This document shows positions 37,090-52,309 of a DNA stretch of 64,000 nt, one piece after another. The position numbers were made by a program, and so were the translations under genes. The stretch comes from Xanthocytophaga flava. Lineage in GTDB: Bacteria > Bacteroidota > Bacteroidia > Cytophagales > 172606-1. Under the pieces are notes generated by a model. That model did not search any database, was not told where the DNA came from, and saw only the letters and a list, made by a program, of their open reading frames with translations. Numbering within the stretch: the stretch's first letter is position 1; the number at the start of each line of letters is the position of its first letter. The stretch lies in the NCBI GenBank assembly GCA_030068525.1, contig JASJOS010000002.1, forward strand, positions 558,001 through 622,000, read 5' to 3'.

Positions 37090-38322
37090 TCAATGTGTTT
37101 GTGGAGTGATGATCTGGTATTTTCCACTCAGATGCATAAGGCTGAATAAATACAATAACCCATCATAATAGGGATCAAAATATCCATCGTCGTAAGGTTC
37201 GAGTTTGGCATTCCATAGGGCATGCACAAAGTCGAGACTTTTCTTATCTGAATTGATCAGAGAAAGAGAAGAAGCCGTAGCCACCAAGCCCAACGAATGC
37301 CTGAGCTTTTTTTCAGGACCTGCTTGCAGGATAAACTCCGGACGTGAGCCATCCAGATTAAACTGGTCTTCAAATGTGTCAATGCCCTTTGTGCGGAGAA
37401 ATCCTTGAAAATGTTTGGCATACTCCTGCTGCCATTTTTTGTCTTTACCAAACCAGACATAGTCCATCGTAATATTCATCGGAACTCTCCACGAATCATA
37501 CCGAAACGCAGATGGAGACCAGGGTGTGTCATGCGGCTTTCCGCTAAACTCGGTGTAGTCTGCATTTAGTCCGGTAACGGGATGGCAGGCTCGATGCAGA
37601 AATACCCGTGATGTATCCGCACATGCTTTGTAAAATGACTCATGTCCATCGTTGGCATACAACGCCCATACTTCCATAAAGGCCGGCAGGTGATACGATG
37701 GGTCAGTCCACTGATAGCCGTTCCCTTCAGGAACAAAGGTGATTTGTTTATGGTCAGTATTAATCAGATTGTATATGTTTCCGGACCCATCTTTCTTCCA
37801 CATAGCATCCAGTATACGCCGGGCTTCATTGTAATAATGAATGCCTGTGCTGTTGCCCCACTTATTGGCCGCAAACAAAAGGCTGGTAACATAATAAAGC
37901 TCGCCATCCGAAGCAGATCCTTCAGAGTTACGCTTCATGGTTTTGGGATTAATGCTCCAGGCAAAATATGCCTCCCGTGGGCCACTCTGATGTTGCAGAT
38001 AGGCTTTTGACCACCGCCAGATACGATCAAATACATCTTTTTTATTCAGTTGAACAGCTATCATCATCCCATAGGAGAGTCCTTCCGTACGGGCATCATG
38101 ATTTTTAATATCTGAAACATAGGCCATGGTATCACCAACCTGAAAGTATACCCGGTTGGGACCTTCAAAGATGTCGTGATAGGCTTTCGCAACCTTTGCC
38201 TCTATATCTGCCTGGCTATAACCTGCCTCTTTGAACAGATTTCGATATCGTGTGGTTTGAGCTATACCCACACCATCCGGAAAGATAGACAAGAGGAAAA
38301 TAAGAATAAGGATAAGTTTCAT
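37090..38322 (-). CDS. GH8 reducing-end xylose-releasing exo-oligoxylanase
   Basis: A 410-residue secreted GH8 enzyme (signal KLILILIFLLSIFPDGVGIAQ). The (alpha/alpha)6 motifs ARTEGLSYGMM (acid Glu near residue 79) and SASDGELYYV (Asp near 138) match the Rex type (EC 3.2.1.156), which removes xylose from the reducing end of xylo-oligosaccharides. Neighbouring GH43 and CE1 genes support a xylan role. A generic GH8 endoglucanase is less likely given the context. Confidence 0.85.
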   Translation of the reverse strand: MKLILILIFLLSIFPDGVGIAQTTRYRNLFKEAGYSQADIEAKVAKAYHDIFEGPNRVYFQVGDTMAYVSDIKNHDARTEGLSYGMMIAVQLNKKDVFDRIWRWSKAYLQHQSGPREAYFAWSINPKTMKRNSEGSASDGELYYVTSLLFAANKWGNSTGIHYYNEARRILDAMWKKDGSGNIYNLINTDHKQITFVPEGNGYQWTDPSYHLPAFMEVWALYANDGHESFYKACADTSRVFLHRACHPVTGLNADYTEFSGKPHDTPWSPSAFRYDSWRVPMNITMDYVWFGKDKKWQQEYAKHFQGFLRTKGIDTFEDQFNLDGSRPEFILQAGPEKKLRHSLGLVATASSLSLINSDKKSLDFVHALWNAKLEPYDDGYFDPYYDGLLYLFSLMHLSGKYQIITPQTH

Positions 38323-38364
38323 GGTAAAGACTTGTTTTATGTACTCTTGCTTTTCCAGAATACG

Positions 38365-41751
<3,387 letters not shown>

Positions 41752-41786
41752 AGAAACAGGTGTTAAGTAGTTCGGTTTTTAGGTGA

Positions 41787-42716
41787 TTAGTACTTGATCC
41801 AGTTGTTACGTTTCATCCAGTCAAACAAAGGCTCCATCCATCCGGGATGATGAAAAATGAATCCATGATTGCCTTTGGGATAAATGTGCATTTCTACTTC
41901 TACCTTCTCACGCCGTAACGCTTCAAAATAGGCAATGCTATTGTCTACATCTACCACTTTGTCATCAGCAGTGTGGGTAATGTAGGCAGGAGGTGTATTT
42001 TTAGTAACCTGTAATTCATTGGAAAACAGTTTGACAGACTCAGTAGATGGATCTTTACCTAACAGATTGGTTTGGGAACCTTGATGCGTTAAGCTATCTC
42101 GCATACTGATCACCGGATAGACGAGGATCTGAAAGTCAGGACGCAGGCTAATTTGTTCCGGATTATCGATCAGTGATTTTTCAAAGTGTGTGGCTTCTGT
42201 GGAGGCCAGATGTCCTCCTGCTGAAAATCCCATGATACCTATTTTGTGCGTATCTACTCCCCATTTACTGGCGTTTTCCCGAACAAACTTTATTGCTTGT
42301 TGCGCATCCTGTAGGGGACCAATCTTCTTGTCTGGCATAATTGAATCATTGGGAAGTCGATACTTTAGTACAAACGCTGCTATTCCACGCTTTACAAATT
42401 CCTTGGCTATATCAATGCCTTCGCCCTGATAGACTACTACACCATAACCACCTCCTGGAATAATCACTACACCCGTACCTGTTGCCTTGTCTTTTTCAGG
42501 CAGATAGACTTGTAGCGTAGGTTTGGTAATGCCCCGGATGATTCCGGAAGTTGCCCCAGTTTCGGTAACCTTTGAAGGCTTTGTATTAGGGATCTTGGCC
42601 GGATACAAAGGCAGTACCTGTTGTGCATTCACTATCGAAGTCCATCCGAGAAACAGACTTATCATGATAAAATGACGGCTATATCTAGTCAATGTAAGCG
42701 TAAGTGGATTTGTCAT
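41787..42716 (-). CDS. BD-FAE-like acetyl/feruloyl esterase
   Basis: A 309-residue alpha/beta hydrolase (signal SLFLGWTSIVNAQQ) of the BD-FAE/lipase-like type. The oxyanion loop PGGGYGVV, the nucleophile elbow MGFSAGGHLAS near residue 167, TADDKVVDVDNS and the catalytic His in KGNHGF are all visible. Members of this type act on acetyl or feruloyl xylan. It sits in the xylan operon between the CE6-like and CE1 genes. Confidence 0.84.
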   Translation of the reverse strand: MTNPLTLTLTRYSRHFIMISLFLGWTSIVNAQQVLPLYPAKIPNTKPSKVTETGATSGIIRGITKPTLQVYLPEKDKATGTGVVIIPGGGYGVVVYQGEGIDIAKEFVKRGIAAFVLKYRLPNDSIMPDKKIGPLQDAQQAIKFVRENASKWGVDTHKIGIMGFSAGGHLASTEATHFEKSLIDNPEQISLRPDFQILVYPVISMRDSLTHQGSQTNLLGKDPSTESVKLFSNELQVTKNTPPAYITHTADDKVVDVDNSIAYFEALRREKVEVEMHIYPKGNHGFIFHHPGWMEPLFDWMKRNNWIKY

Positions 42717-42832
42717 AGATTTGCTATTTTCTCCTTCTTTTAAATAAGATTGCCTATACTGCCAATGAAGTGTGGACTACATTTGAAACAAGCAAGCGAA
42801 GTAGTATCTGTACTAACTAGATCCAATCACAA

Positions 42833-45399
<2,567 letters not shown>

Positions 45400-45481
45400 G
45401 GATAGAAAAAGTGGATTGTCAGATTTAGGTTTATAGTATTAGCAAATTAACCCTTGCTGCATGTGTCTTACCATATATTGA

Positions 45482-45502
45482 TACGTGTGAGATTGACACA
45501 TA
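45482..45502. promoter_or_regulatory. Palindrome TACGTGT-N7-ACACATA, probable HTCS site
   Basis: TACGTGT (45482-45488) and ACACATA (45496-45502) are separated by 7 bp and located 83-103 bp upstream of the GH43 gene. The same design, TATGTGT-N7-ACACATA, is at 56586-56606 before the HTCS gene. A half-site ATGTGTCA also occurs near 51331, upstream of susC. Confidence 0.65.
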
Positions 45503-45651
45503 AAGCAAAGGGTACAAAATTACACTGTTTTCCGAGGAAAGCTAGGAAATGTTATAGAAATTGTAGTTCAAATAATATTTATTAGTTTAATTTAGAAAGT
45601 ACAAGGATAGATAGTGTTGTCAGAGTGCCAGGAGAGGCTTGAAGCAAATTC

Positions 45652-45972
45652 CTACTCTATATTATTATTGATTAGAGTGCCAGATGAGTTTGAACATACA
45701 CTATTTAAACTCGAAGGGAGAGAACATCTATACGCAATGGTAGAAAACATATCATTATACTCTTGTTCAGATAACTCAGGATTGTTTTTCAAATGTATAC
45801 TCAGCATAAATTGTCTGACCAGGTGCATTGACTTTCTATGCTTAGGATGCGAATGACTCCACCTCTGACAAAAGATTCCAGAGGGTATCTGGGCATTACA
45901 AATCCATTCATCTTGTGGAAATTCATTGCCATATTCTGGTTGAAAGGATAGCCTGAGATTTCTTGTATACAT
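45652..45972 (-). CDS. Weak candidate for a 106-residue protein
   Basis: A minus-strand frame with Cys, His and Trp residues (GIFCQRWSHSHPKHRKSMH) and an amphipathic helix (QFMLSIHLKNNPELSEQEYNDMFSTIAYR). It looks moderately protein-like, with no family and no clear ribosome site. Another frame overlaps it on the plus strand. It may be a small gene or chance. Confidence 0.35.
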   Translation of the reverse strand: MYTRNLRLSFQPEYGNEFPQDEWICNAQIPSGIFCQRWSHSHPKHRKSMHLVRQFMLSIHLKNNPELSEQEYNDMFSTIAYRCSLPSSLNSVCSNSSGTLINNNIE

Positions 45973-46025
45973 AGTCAGATTTTAATTAAGATAACCCCAG
46001 ATAAAGAAAACTATAAATCATAATA

Positions 46026-46053
46026 CTGCTTGTACCTAAACAGGTACAAGCAG
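46026..46053 (-). terminator. Terminator of the SusC/SusD transcript
   Basis: CTGCTTGTACCT pairs perfectly with AGGTACAAGCAG (12 bp, 4-nt loop), 30 bp beyond the SusD stop on the minus strand, followed there by T/A-rich sequence. Confidence 0.72.
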
Positions 46054-46082
46054 TGGCACCATCCTCTTTATTTATCGATTTA

Positions 46083-47894
46083 TCAATATCCGGTATTCTG
46101 AGTAAATGCAGGTCCTTCTACAACCCGGTCAATCTGAGATTGTGGAATAGGACGGAGCATATGAAAATCCTGTATATACTGTCCTGCTTCCGGATTCCAG
46201 GCTTTCACACGTCTTACCAGTGAACGAGTGCGTACCAAATCAAGCCATCGTTGCCACTCCCCAAAAAACTCGCGGCTTCTCTCATCGAGAATAAAGTCAA
46301 CTGTTACATCAGCAGCTGTAATTGTCATTGCTTCTGCAGCTGCTTCATTTTGGGCTGTAGTGTTGGTTTTCCGGAATGCAGCTCTTTTTCGTATTACATT
46401 AATCAAGTCAGCAGCTTTGCCTGCATTACCTGCTTTCAGGTAAGCTTCTGCACCTGTCAGATAAACATCTGCGAAACGATACAATACACACGGACGAGTA
46501 GATGGGTCGTTAAAATTGGCACCCCGACTTGGGTCCATATGTTTTTTAACAGCAGGAAAGATGTCACTCTTCCATAGACTAGGAGGCACTACAATTCCTT
46601 TGAAAGGTCGGGTTCCGACAAATTGAGGTGCACCAACTACTTCATAATCAGGTAACCAAACAGCAGTATCTACTCCTACTTTTGTCGTGAAACCAATCCC
46701 CCTCTCATTATGATCTGCTGTCGCACTTACAGTTATGGAAGTATTGCTGATATACACATCATAAAATGTTTTGGCATAGCGAGAGTCAATATCTCTGTTG
46801 GCGAATGCCTGATCCAGAAAATAATTTTTGCCTGCATTGTCACCAGAAGGCCATTTGTAACTATTAGGGCGCAAACGTTGATATGGACGACCATAGTAAG
46901 AGTCACGAATCATACCTGAAGTGCCATTATTAACCAAATTACCAGAGGCATTTTTGTAGGAGTTGACTCCGCTGTTGTTCGGATAGTTCCAGTTGGTAAA
47001 CCAGGGAGTAAGATTTTGTGCTGCTCCTCCGCCAGCAGCTCCACCTACCGTATAATAGCCATATTTAGGATCCAGCATATGATCACTGACAAACATAGTC
47101 TCTTTTCCATAATCATTAGCAGGTACAAATGCATCACCATAATCCTGCCATAAATCCAGATCGTAATTCGATTTATTGGCAATGATACCATCACAAAGAG
47201 TTGCGGCCTGTTCGAAATCTGACTGGGTATTGTTAAGCCAGCCACGGGTAAGATAAGCCTTCGCCAGTAGCAACTGGGCTACAGGTTTGGTAGCAGCTTT
47301 ACCCAAAAAAGGAGTAGTCGGTTTGTCTGGTAAATCAGCAGCGGCTTCAGTCAGATCTTTGATAATAAGTTCATATACTTCCGCTACAGGTTGCCGTGAA
47401 GCAGCCTGAGAAGGTGCAGTAATGAATTCGGTATGCAGAGGTACATCACCAAACGTTTGTACCAGATAGAAATACCAGAAGCCTCTTAAAAACTTAGCCT
47501 GGGCCAGGTATTGTTTTCGTGTAGCTTCAGGTACATCAATGCTTTGGCCATATTGCAATACTCCGTTGATTGTGTTAATATCCTGAAATGCTATTCCCCA
47601 GGCAGACCCGAAGTTGCTTCCATTCAGGCCATTATAGTTAAAGACTGGGCCACTGCCGCTGGCACCCGTCAGGAATTCATCTGTACCGGCCTGCATTTCC
47701 ATAGTAAATCCCTCAGTTCCCCATTGTGACCGTATGTCATTATACACTCCTGCAATGCCACCCAGCACTCCTGCCGGACTGTTAAAAAAGGAAGGGACAA
47801 TCTGAGACTGGGGTTTTTCATCCAGGATGCTTTCACAACCGGGACTAAACACAAGTGCTGCCGTAAGTATAAGTAGTGCTTTAATAGGTTTCAT
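46083..47894 (-). CDS. SusD/RagB family outer-membrane lipoprotein
   Basis: A 603-residue glycan-binding lipoprotein. The signal ends in the lipobox FSPGC with Cys20. The N-terminal DEKPQSQIVPSFFNSPAGVLGGIAGVYNDIRS and the TPR-rich middle, plus the C-terminal DERSREFFGEWQRWLDLVRT, are hallmark SusD features. It acts with the SusC transporter to capture xylan fragments at the cell surface. It starts 21 bp after the SusC stop and is followed by a terminator. Confidence 0.93.
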   Translation of the reverse strand: MKPIKALLILTAALVFSPGCESILDEKPQSQIVPSFFNSPAGVLGGIAGVYNDIRSQWGTEGFTMEMQAGTDEFLTGASGSGPVFNYNGLNGSNFGSAWGIAFQDINTINGVLQYGQSIDVPEATRKQYLAQAKFLRGFWYFYLVQTFGDVPLHTEFITAPSQAASRQPVAEVYELIIKDLTEAAADLPDKPTTPFLGKAATKPVAQLLLAKAYLTRGWLNNTQSDFEQAATLCDGIIANKSNYDLDLWQDYGDAFVPANDYGKETMFVSDHMLDPKYGYYTVGGAAGGGAAQNLTPWFTNWNYPNNSGVNSYKNASGNLVNNGTSGMIRDSYYGRPYQRLRPNSYKWPSGDNAGKNYFLDQAFANRDIDSRYAKTFYDVYISNTSITVSATADHNERGIGFTTKVGVDTAVWLPDYEVVGAPQFVGTRPFKGIVVPPSLWKSDIFPAVKKHMDPSRGANFNDPSTRPCVLYRFADVYLTGAEAYLKAGNAGKAADLINVIRKRAAFRKTNTTAQNEAAAEAMTITAADVTVDFILDERSREFFGEWQRWLDLVRTRSLVRRVKAWNPEAGQYIQDFHMLRPIPQSQIDRVVEGPAFTQNTGY

Positions 47895-47915
47895 TTCTAC
47901 TAATAATTTTCCAGG

Positions 47916-50900
47916 TTAGAATTTAATATTTAAACCAAGTGTATATTGTCTGACAGGAGGATTGTTCATGTTTACACCAATCTGACGGCCAGGAACGCCT
48001 GTTTCGCTTGCGCCAGTCGGGCTAACAGTAGCATCCTGAGCATAGCTGTTGCCTTCCGGGTCCAGTACCAGTTTATCCCTAACCAAAGGTGAGTATACAA
48101 TGAACGGATTCGTTAGATTCACATATAATCTTGCAGAGCTTGCACCGATTTTATTGATTATGCGACTTGAAAAGGTATATCCCAGATTGATGCTTCGGCA
48201 TTTGATGAATGATCCATCATAATATCCCAGTGTTGAACCGAAAAAGGCAACCGCATTAGCTGCATCTGGTGCAGGAAAGGCATTGGTCGGGTTATCCTCT
48301 GTCCAGTAATCTACCTTCATTTGGTTCACACGGCTTTGGTTAAAGAAGGCAAAACCTCCTGCACCTGTAGAGTTACCTGTCAGGTAAGGCACCAATACCT
48401 TCATTCCCATCCGGGCATATAGAACAATAGAGGCATCAAAGTTTTTGTAGCTAAACCGATTGGTGAAACCTCCTTCCCATTTAGGTTGAAAATTTCCAAT
48501 GATCTGACGGTCTTTGGCATCGATCTTATTGTCACCATTTATATCCTCAACTCTGATTTGTCCCGGATACTGAACAGGTGAGGTTTGCTTGGCCAATGTA
48601 CCGTCTTCAGCATCTTTTGTTTGCCAGATCCCAATCTTTTTGTAGTCATAAATAACCGTCAGTGGCTGACCTACAAACCAGCCTGCACCTACGTTTGACT
48701 GCTCCTGTGGCGTAGTAAGCTGAGTGATTTTTTCACGGTTAAAGAAATAGGTAACATCTGCACTCCAGTTAAATCCATTAGGATTCTTAAGAATTTCAAA
48801 GGTCAGCGATGTTTCCAAACCTTTACCTTCTGTCTTTCCAAGATTTTTTAAGGTAGATCCCGCTCCATTACTAGGAGGAAGTGGGACTGATAAAAGAATG
48901 TCCTTTGTTTTCTGATGATAGTAATCTACTGAACCCGTAACGCGGTTATTGAACAAACCAAATTCCAGTCCAATATCTATCTGTGAAGTAGATTGCCAAC
49001 CCAGGCCAGTAGCCGGCAGACTGGTTACTGTATAAGCTAGTTGTTGTCCTGGGGTGCTAGTGCCAAAGTTGTAATATCCTGTCGATAATGCACCCAGAGT
49101 CGCATAGGCTCCCACGTTTCTGTTTCCTGAAATACCCCAACCTCCTCTTAATTTCAGGTTGGAAATGAATCGCACACCCTTCATAAAATTCTCATCACTG
49201 ATATTCCATCCTAAACCAATGGATGGGTAGTTGAAATACTGATTGCCTTTGGAAAGTGTAGAGGAACCATCCCTTCTCATAGTAAGAGTTAACAGATACC
49301 GGTCATTGTAACTGTAGTTAAAGCGACCCATATAGGAAAGCAAACCAGTTTCTGCAAATGAATTACCAAAGTCTGAATTGGCAACAGGTTGTCCAGACGC
49401 AAGGGCAAAATTTCCTGTTTTAATATAATCGGCTGGAACCCCACGTACTGTAAAGCGACTACCTAGTGAATGATTTTTTGTGATCTCATATAAGGCAGTA
49501 AATCCTATTTTATGTTTAGCAGCAATCACTTTATCATAGTATAACAGGTGCTGGAAGTTCAGATCCCAGTATTCCGTATTGCTAATTTCAGCACTGGATG
49601 AAGACTGAACAGTTGCCGTATTGAAATAGGTATTAGGGCCTGCGTATCCATTGTAATTGGATTGACTAAAGTTGATACCCGCATTGAAGCGATACCGTAG
49701 ACCCTCTATGATATTTACCTCTCCATATAAACTGTTAAAGGTTCGAAGCGAGCGGGTACGTCCCAGGATGGCATCACTTCTGGTAATAATAGTCATTGGG
49801 TTTATCTGTGCCGCGTCAATGGAGCCTGCAGCAGGATTTATATTTAAAGTGCCATCGGTATTGTAGACAGGTGCAAGTGGAGTTAATCTAACTAACCCTG
49901 ATGGAATACCACCACCACCTGGGTTATTCTGATAGGTAACATTATTCAGGGTATTTAATCCAACCTTAACATGCTTGCCAATTTTCTGATCAATGGTTGC
50001 ACGTAGGGAATATCTTTCAAAGTTCTGATTGGGAATAATGCCTGTTTCGCGAAAGTATCCTGCTCCTAAGGCATACTGCGTATTTTCAGCACCACCCTGT
50101 AAACTCAGCTGATGATTAGTCATATACCCTTTTTGGTAAATCAAGTCTTGCCAGTCAGTGGAGATACCGGCTGCCAGCGCATCTTTTTCCGCCTGTGTGA
50201 GCAAATAACCAGACGTTCCAGGGTTGGTTCGGTTATATTTGGCGGCATCTTCTTTGAAACGGGCATATTCTTCGCCATTCATGATATTATACTTACCATA
50301 AATACTGGTTACCCCATGATAGCCATCATAACTTAACACAGGCTTACCTACTTTACCCCGTTTGGTTGTAATTAATATTACACCGCCAGCCCCTCTGGAG
50401 CCATAAATAGCAGTAGCAGAAGCATCTTTCAGGATCTCAAGACTGGCAATATCATCCGGGTTGATGTCATTCAGTCCTCCATACGGAATTCCGTCTACCA
50501 CAACCAACGGTCCATCCAGTGCATCACTGGAGCCTTGGTTAGTTGTCAACGTCCGGTTTCCCCGAATACGGATTTGGCCTTGTGAGCCAGGAGTTGAGCC
50601 ATTGCTTATAATTGATACACCTGCAGCACGACCTTTTAACTGGTTTATCAGATTGGGTGCAGGCACTTCTTTGAGAGTAGCTTCACTGACAGAGGTCACT
50701 GCTCCGGTAACATCACGCTTTCGCTGAGAGCCATAGCCAACTACTACCACTTCATCCAGTGTTTTCAGATCTGGAATCAACGTAACATTGACTACTTGTT
50801 TGGCTCCTACAGGTACTTCCTCCGTCACATAACCGATCATTGAGAAGACCAGCACTACCTGAGCATTTTCTTCAATCGCAATCTTATAATTTCCCTTCTC

Positions 50901-51227
50901 ATCCGTAACCGTTCCACGAGTAGTTGATTTTACCTGAACTGACACTCCTGGCAGTCCTTCTCCTTTATCATCTGTAACCTGACCAGTGATTTGTATTTCG
51001 ATTGGTTTAACTTTCTGACTATTCTTTGAGAAAAATGTTCCTTCTTCTGTATGAGGAAGATTATTTCCAGAGCTGAATGATCGATATGTGTGCCCATTGG
51101 AGGGAGGATTTGTTGTTCTCCCCAAAACATGGGATATAGGGCTCACTGAAAATAATAGTAAAAATGACAGACTACTCATTTTTACTATTCTGAATCGATG
51201 ATTTCGTTTTCGTAAAAGATACTGCAT
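47916..51227 (-). CDS. SusC/RagA family TonB-dependent transporter
   Basis: A 1103-residue outer-membrane transporter. After the signal region, a carboxypeptidase-like regulatory domain spans about residues 55-140 (GQVTDDKGEGLPGVSVQVKS). The TonB-box-like DEVVVVGYGSQ and the plug (GRAAGVSIISNGSTPG, ILKDASATAIYGSRGAGG) follow, then a ~22-strand barrel ending in QYTLGLNIKF. It imports the oligosaccharides bound by SusD. It is expected to be under HTCS control. Confidence 0.94.
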   Translation of the reverse strand: MQYLLRKRNHRFRIVKMSSLSFLLLFSVSPISHVLGRTTNPPSNGHTYRSFSSGNNLPHTEEGTFFSKNSQKVKPIEIQITGQVTDDKGEGLPGVSVQVKSTTRGTVTDEKGNYKIAIEENAQVVLVFSMIGYVTEEVPVGAKQVVNVTLIPDLKTLDEVVVVGYGSQRKRDVTGAVTSVSEATLKEVPAPNLINQLKGRAAGVSIISNGSTPGSQGQIRIRGNRTLTTNQGSSDALDGPLVVVDGIPYGGLNDINPDDIASLEILKDASATAIYGSRGAGGVILITTKRGKVGKPVLSYDGYHGVTSIYGKYNIMNGEEYARFKEDAAKYNRTNPGTSGYLLTQAEKDALAAGISTDWQDLIYQKGYMTNHQLSLQGGAENTQYALGAGYFRETGIIPNQNFERYSLRATIDQKIGKHVKVGLNTLNNVTYQNNPGGGGIPSGLVRLTPLAPVYNTDGTLNINPAAGSIDAAQINPMTIITRSDAILGRTRSLRTFNSLYGEVNIIEGLRYRFNAGINFSQSNYNGYAGPNTYFNTATVQSSSSAEISNTEYWDLNFQHLLYYDKVIAAKHKIGFTALYEITKNHSLGSRFTVRGVPADYIKTGNFALASGQPVANSDFGNSFAETGLLSYMGRFNYSYNDRYLLTLTMRRDGSSTLSKGNQYFNYPSIGLGWNISDENFMKGVRFISNLKLRGGWGISGNRNVGAYATLGALSTGYYNFGTSTPGQQLAYTVTSLPATGLGWQSTSQIDIGLEFGLFNNRVTGSVDYYHQKTKDILLSVPLPPSNGAGSTLKNLGKTEGKGLETSLTFEILKNPNGFNWSADVTYFFNREKITQLTTPQEQSNVGAGWFVGQPLTVIYDYKKIGIWQTKDAEDGTLAKQTSPVQYPGQIRVEDINGDNKIDAKDRQIIGNFQPKWEGGFTNRFSYKNFDASIVLYARMGMKVLVPYLTGNSTGAGGFAFFNQSRVNQMKVDYWTEDNPTNAFPAPDAANAVAFFGSTLGYYDGSFIKCRSINLGYTFSSRIINKIGASSARLYVNLTNPFIVYSPLVRDKLVLDPEGNSYAQDATVSPTGASETGVPGRQIGVNMNNPPVRQYTLGLNIKF

Positions 51228-52307
51228 AGATTATTAATTTTCGTTTCAAGTGTTATTTTTTCAAATACTATCCTACCAACTAAAAAGGTCTTTTCATTGC
51301 TATAAAAAGTAACTCACCATTTTATAGTTGATGTGTCAGAAAAGTTGAAGAAGAAATACATTTATCATAAAACTTATCTTATTGTGAACCGGTGAACCTA
51401 CCAATACTATGATTGAGGCATATCTAGTTTATATATTTTTAAGGAGCTGGATTGATGGAATAAGTAGAACTGTATTGCTTGGTTTTGTTAAATTATTTCA
51501 TGGAATTACACTAATATTCTTACAAACCTCTCATTTTTTGCCACAGAAGAGTATAATTATTTGGTCAAATACTATAACAAATGATGTAAAGAGGAGGGAA
51601 ATTAGCTAAAGTGGTATGTTTTCAGCTCGACTTAGTGTGTGAATAAATTTCTGATGGATTATTCTCTCCACTATCTTAATTTAGATCATTCGACTGCTTA
51701 CTTTAGTTGAGTTAAAAAGTAGTATGCAGAGAATGCAACAAAGTCTATAACTATAGTACAGTTATTTGTATTATCGTAAAGTTAGTCCTTACCTAGAGTT
51801 TATAAAAAGAAGGAAGCACACTTAGTATGGAAAAGATATTGACAGAACAGCGTAACATAAGACTAATTCCTTCTTCTTTTACTTCGCTAAGTTGCTTTGC
51901 TGTGGAGCATAGTTTGTTTCACTAAATGACACGATTGGTAGTAGCATCACAGCACAGAAGGTTTGCGTATTATTCACGTCATTCAGTAACTTGCGGTGAA
52001 TTCCGATCAGATTTTGTTTTTGCGGTGAGTTATGCGCAACAGAAAAAATGATCGGAATACTGATCAAAATAAAAAATGCGATGAGTTATGCACAACATAA
52101 AAAGTGATCAGAGTTTTATTCAAATGCAAATGTGCACTGAATAAAATGCTAGTTGCTCATTGCTCAGACAATTTGCCTTTCCTTCACGAAAAATCTGTTG
52201 CGGTAAACTATATGCATAAAAACAGCTAGTAAATGCTACAGCCTTTTGCTAAAATTTGAGATGACTTATGGTTGGTTAAAATATCTACCTATTTTGAGGT
52301 AGATATT
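51228..52307. other. Long spacer upstream of SusC with direct repeats
   Basis: No convincing gene is seen in ~1.1 kb; the small frames at 51409-51609 and 51879-52067 have no protein-like features. It holds a half-site ATGTGTCA near 51331, a 56-bp-period repeat (52021-52130) and the HTCS terminator (52278-52309). The susC promoter presumably lies at 51230-51400. Confidence 0.5.
52021..52130. repeat. Diverged 56-bp tandem repeat
   Basis: TGCGGTGAGTTATGCGCAAC (52021) recurs as TGCGATGAGTTATGCACAAC (52077), with period 56, followed in both copies by an A-run and GTGATC/ATGATC. A third partial unit (TTGCGGTGAATTCCGATCAG) begins near 51991. Two to three degenerate copies. Confidence 0.55.
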
Positions 52308-52309
52308 TT
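52278..52309 (-). terminator. Terminator overlapping the HTCS stop
   Basis: AAAATATCTACCT (52278-52290) pairs perfectly with AGGTAGATATTTT (52297-52309), 13 bp with a 6-nt loop, overlapping the HTCS stop codon at 52308-52310. On the minus strand it ends in TTTT. Confidence 0.68.

Larger units (their letters stand above)
45400..46082. other. Intergenic region between GH43 and SusD
   Basis: This ~680-bp stretch holds the putative HTCS operator (45482-45502), a TAATTTTG box on the minus strand (45515-45522) for the GH43 operon, one weak minus-strand frame, and the terminator of the SusCD transcript (46026-46053). Confidence 0.55.

Noticed and set aside
51409-52067. Small frames in the SusC upstream spacer
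   Set aside because: No family, AT-rich composition and no ribosome site.
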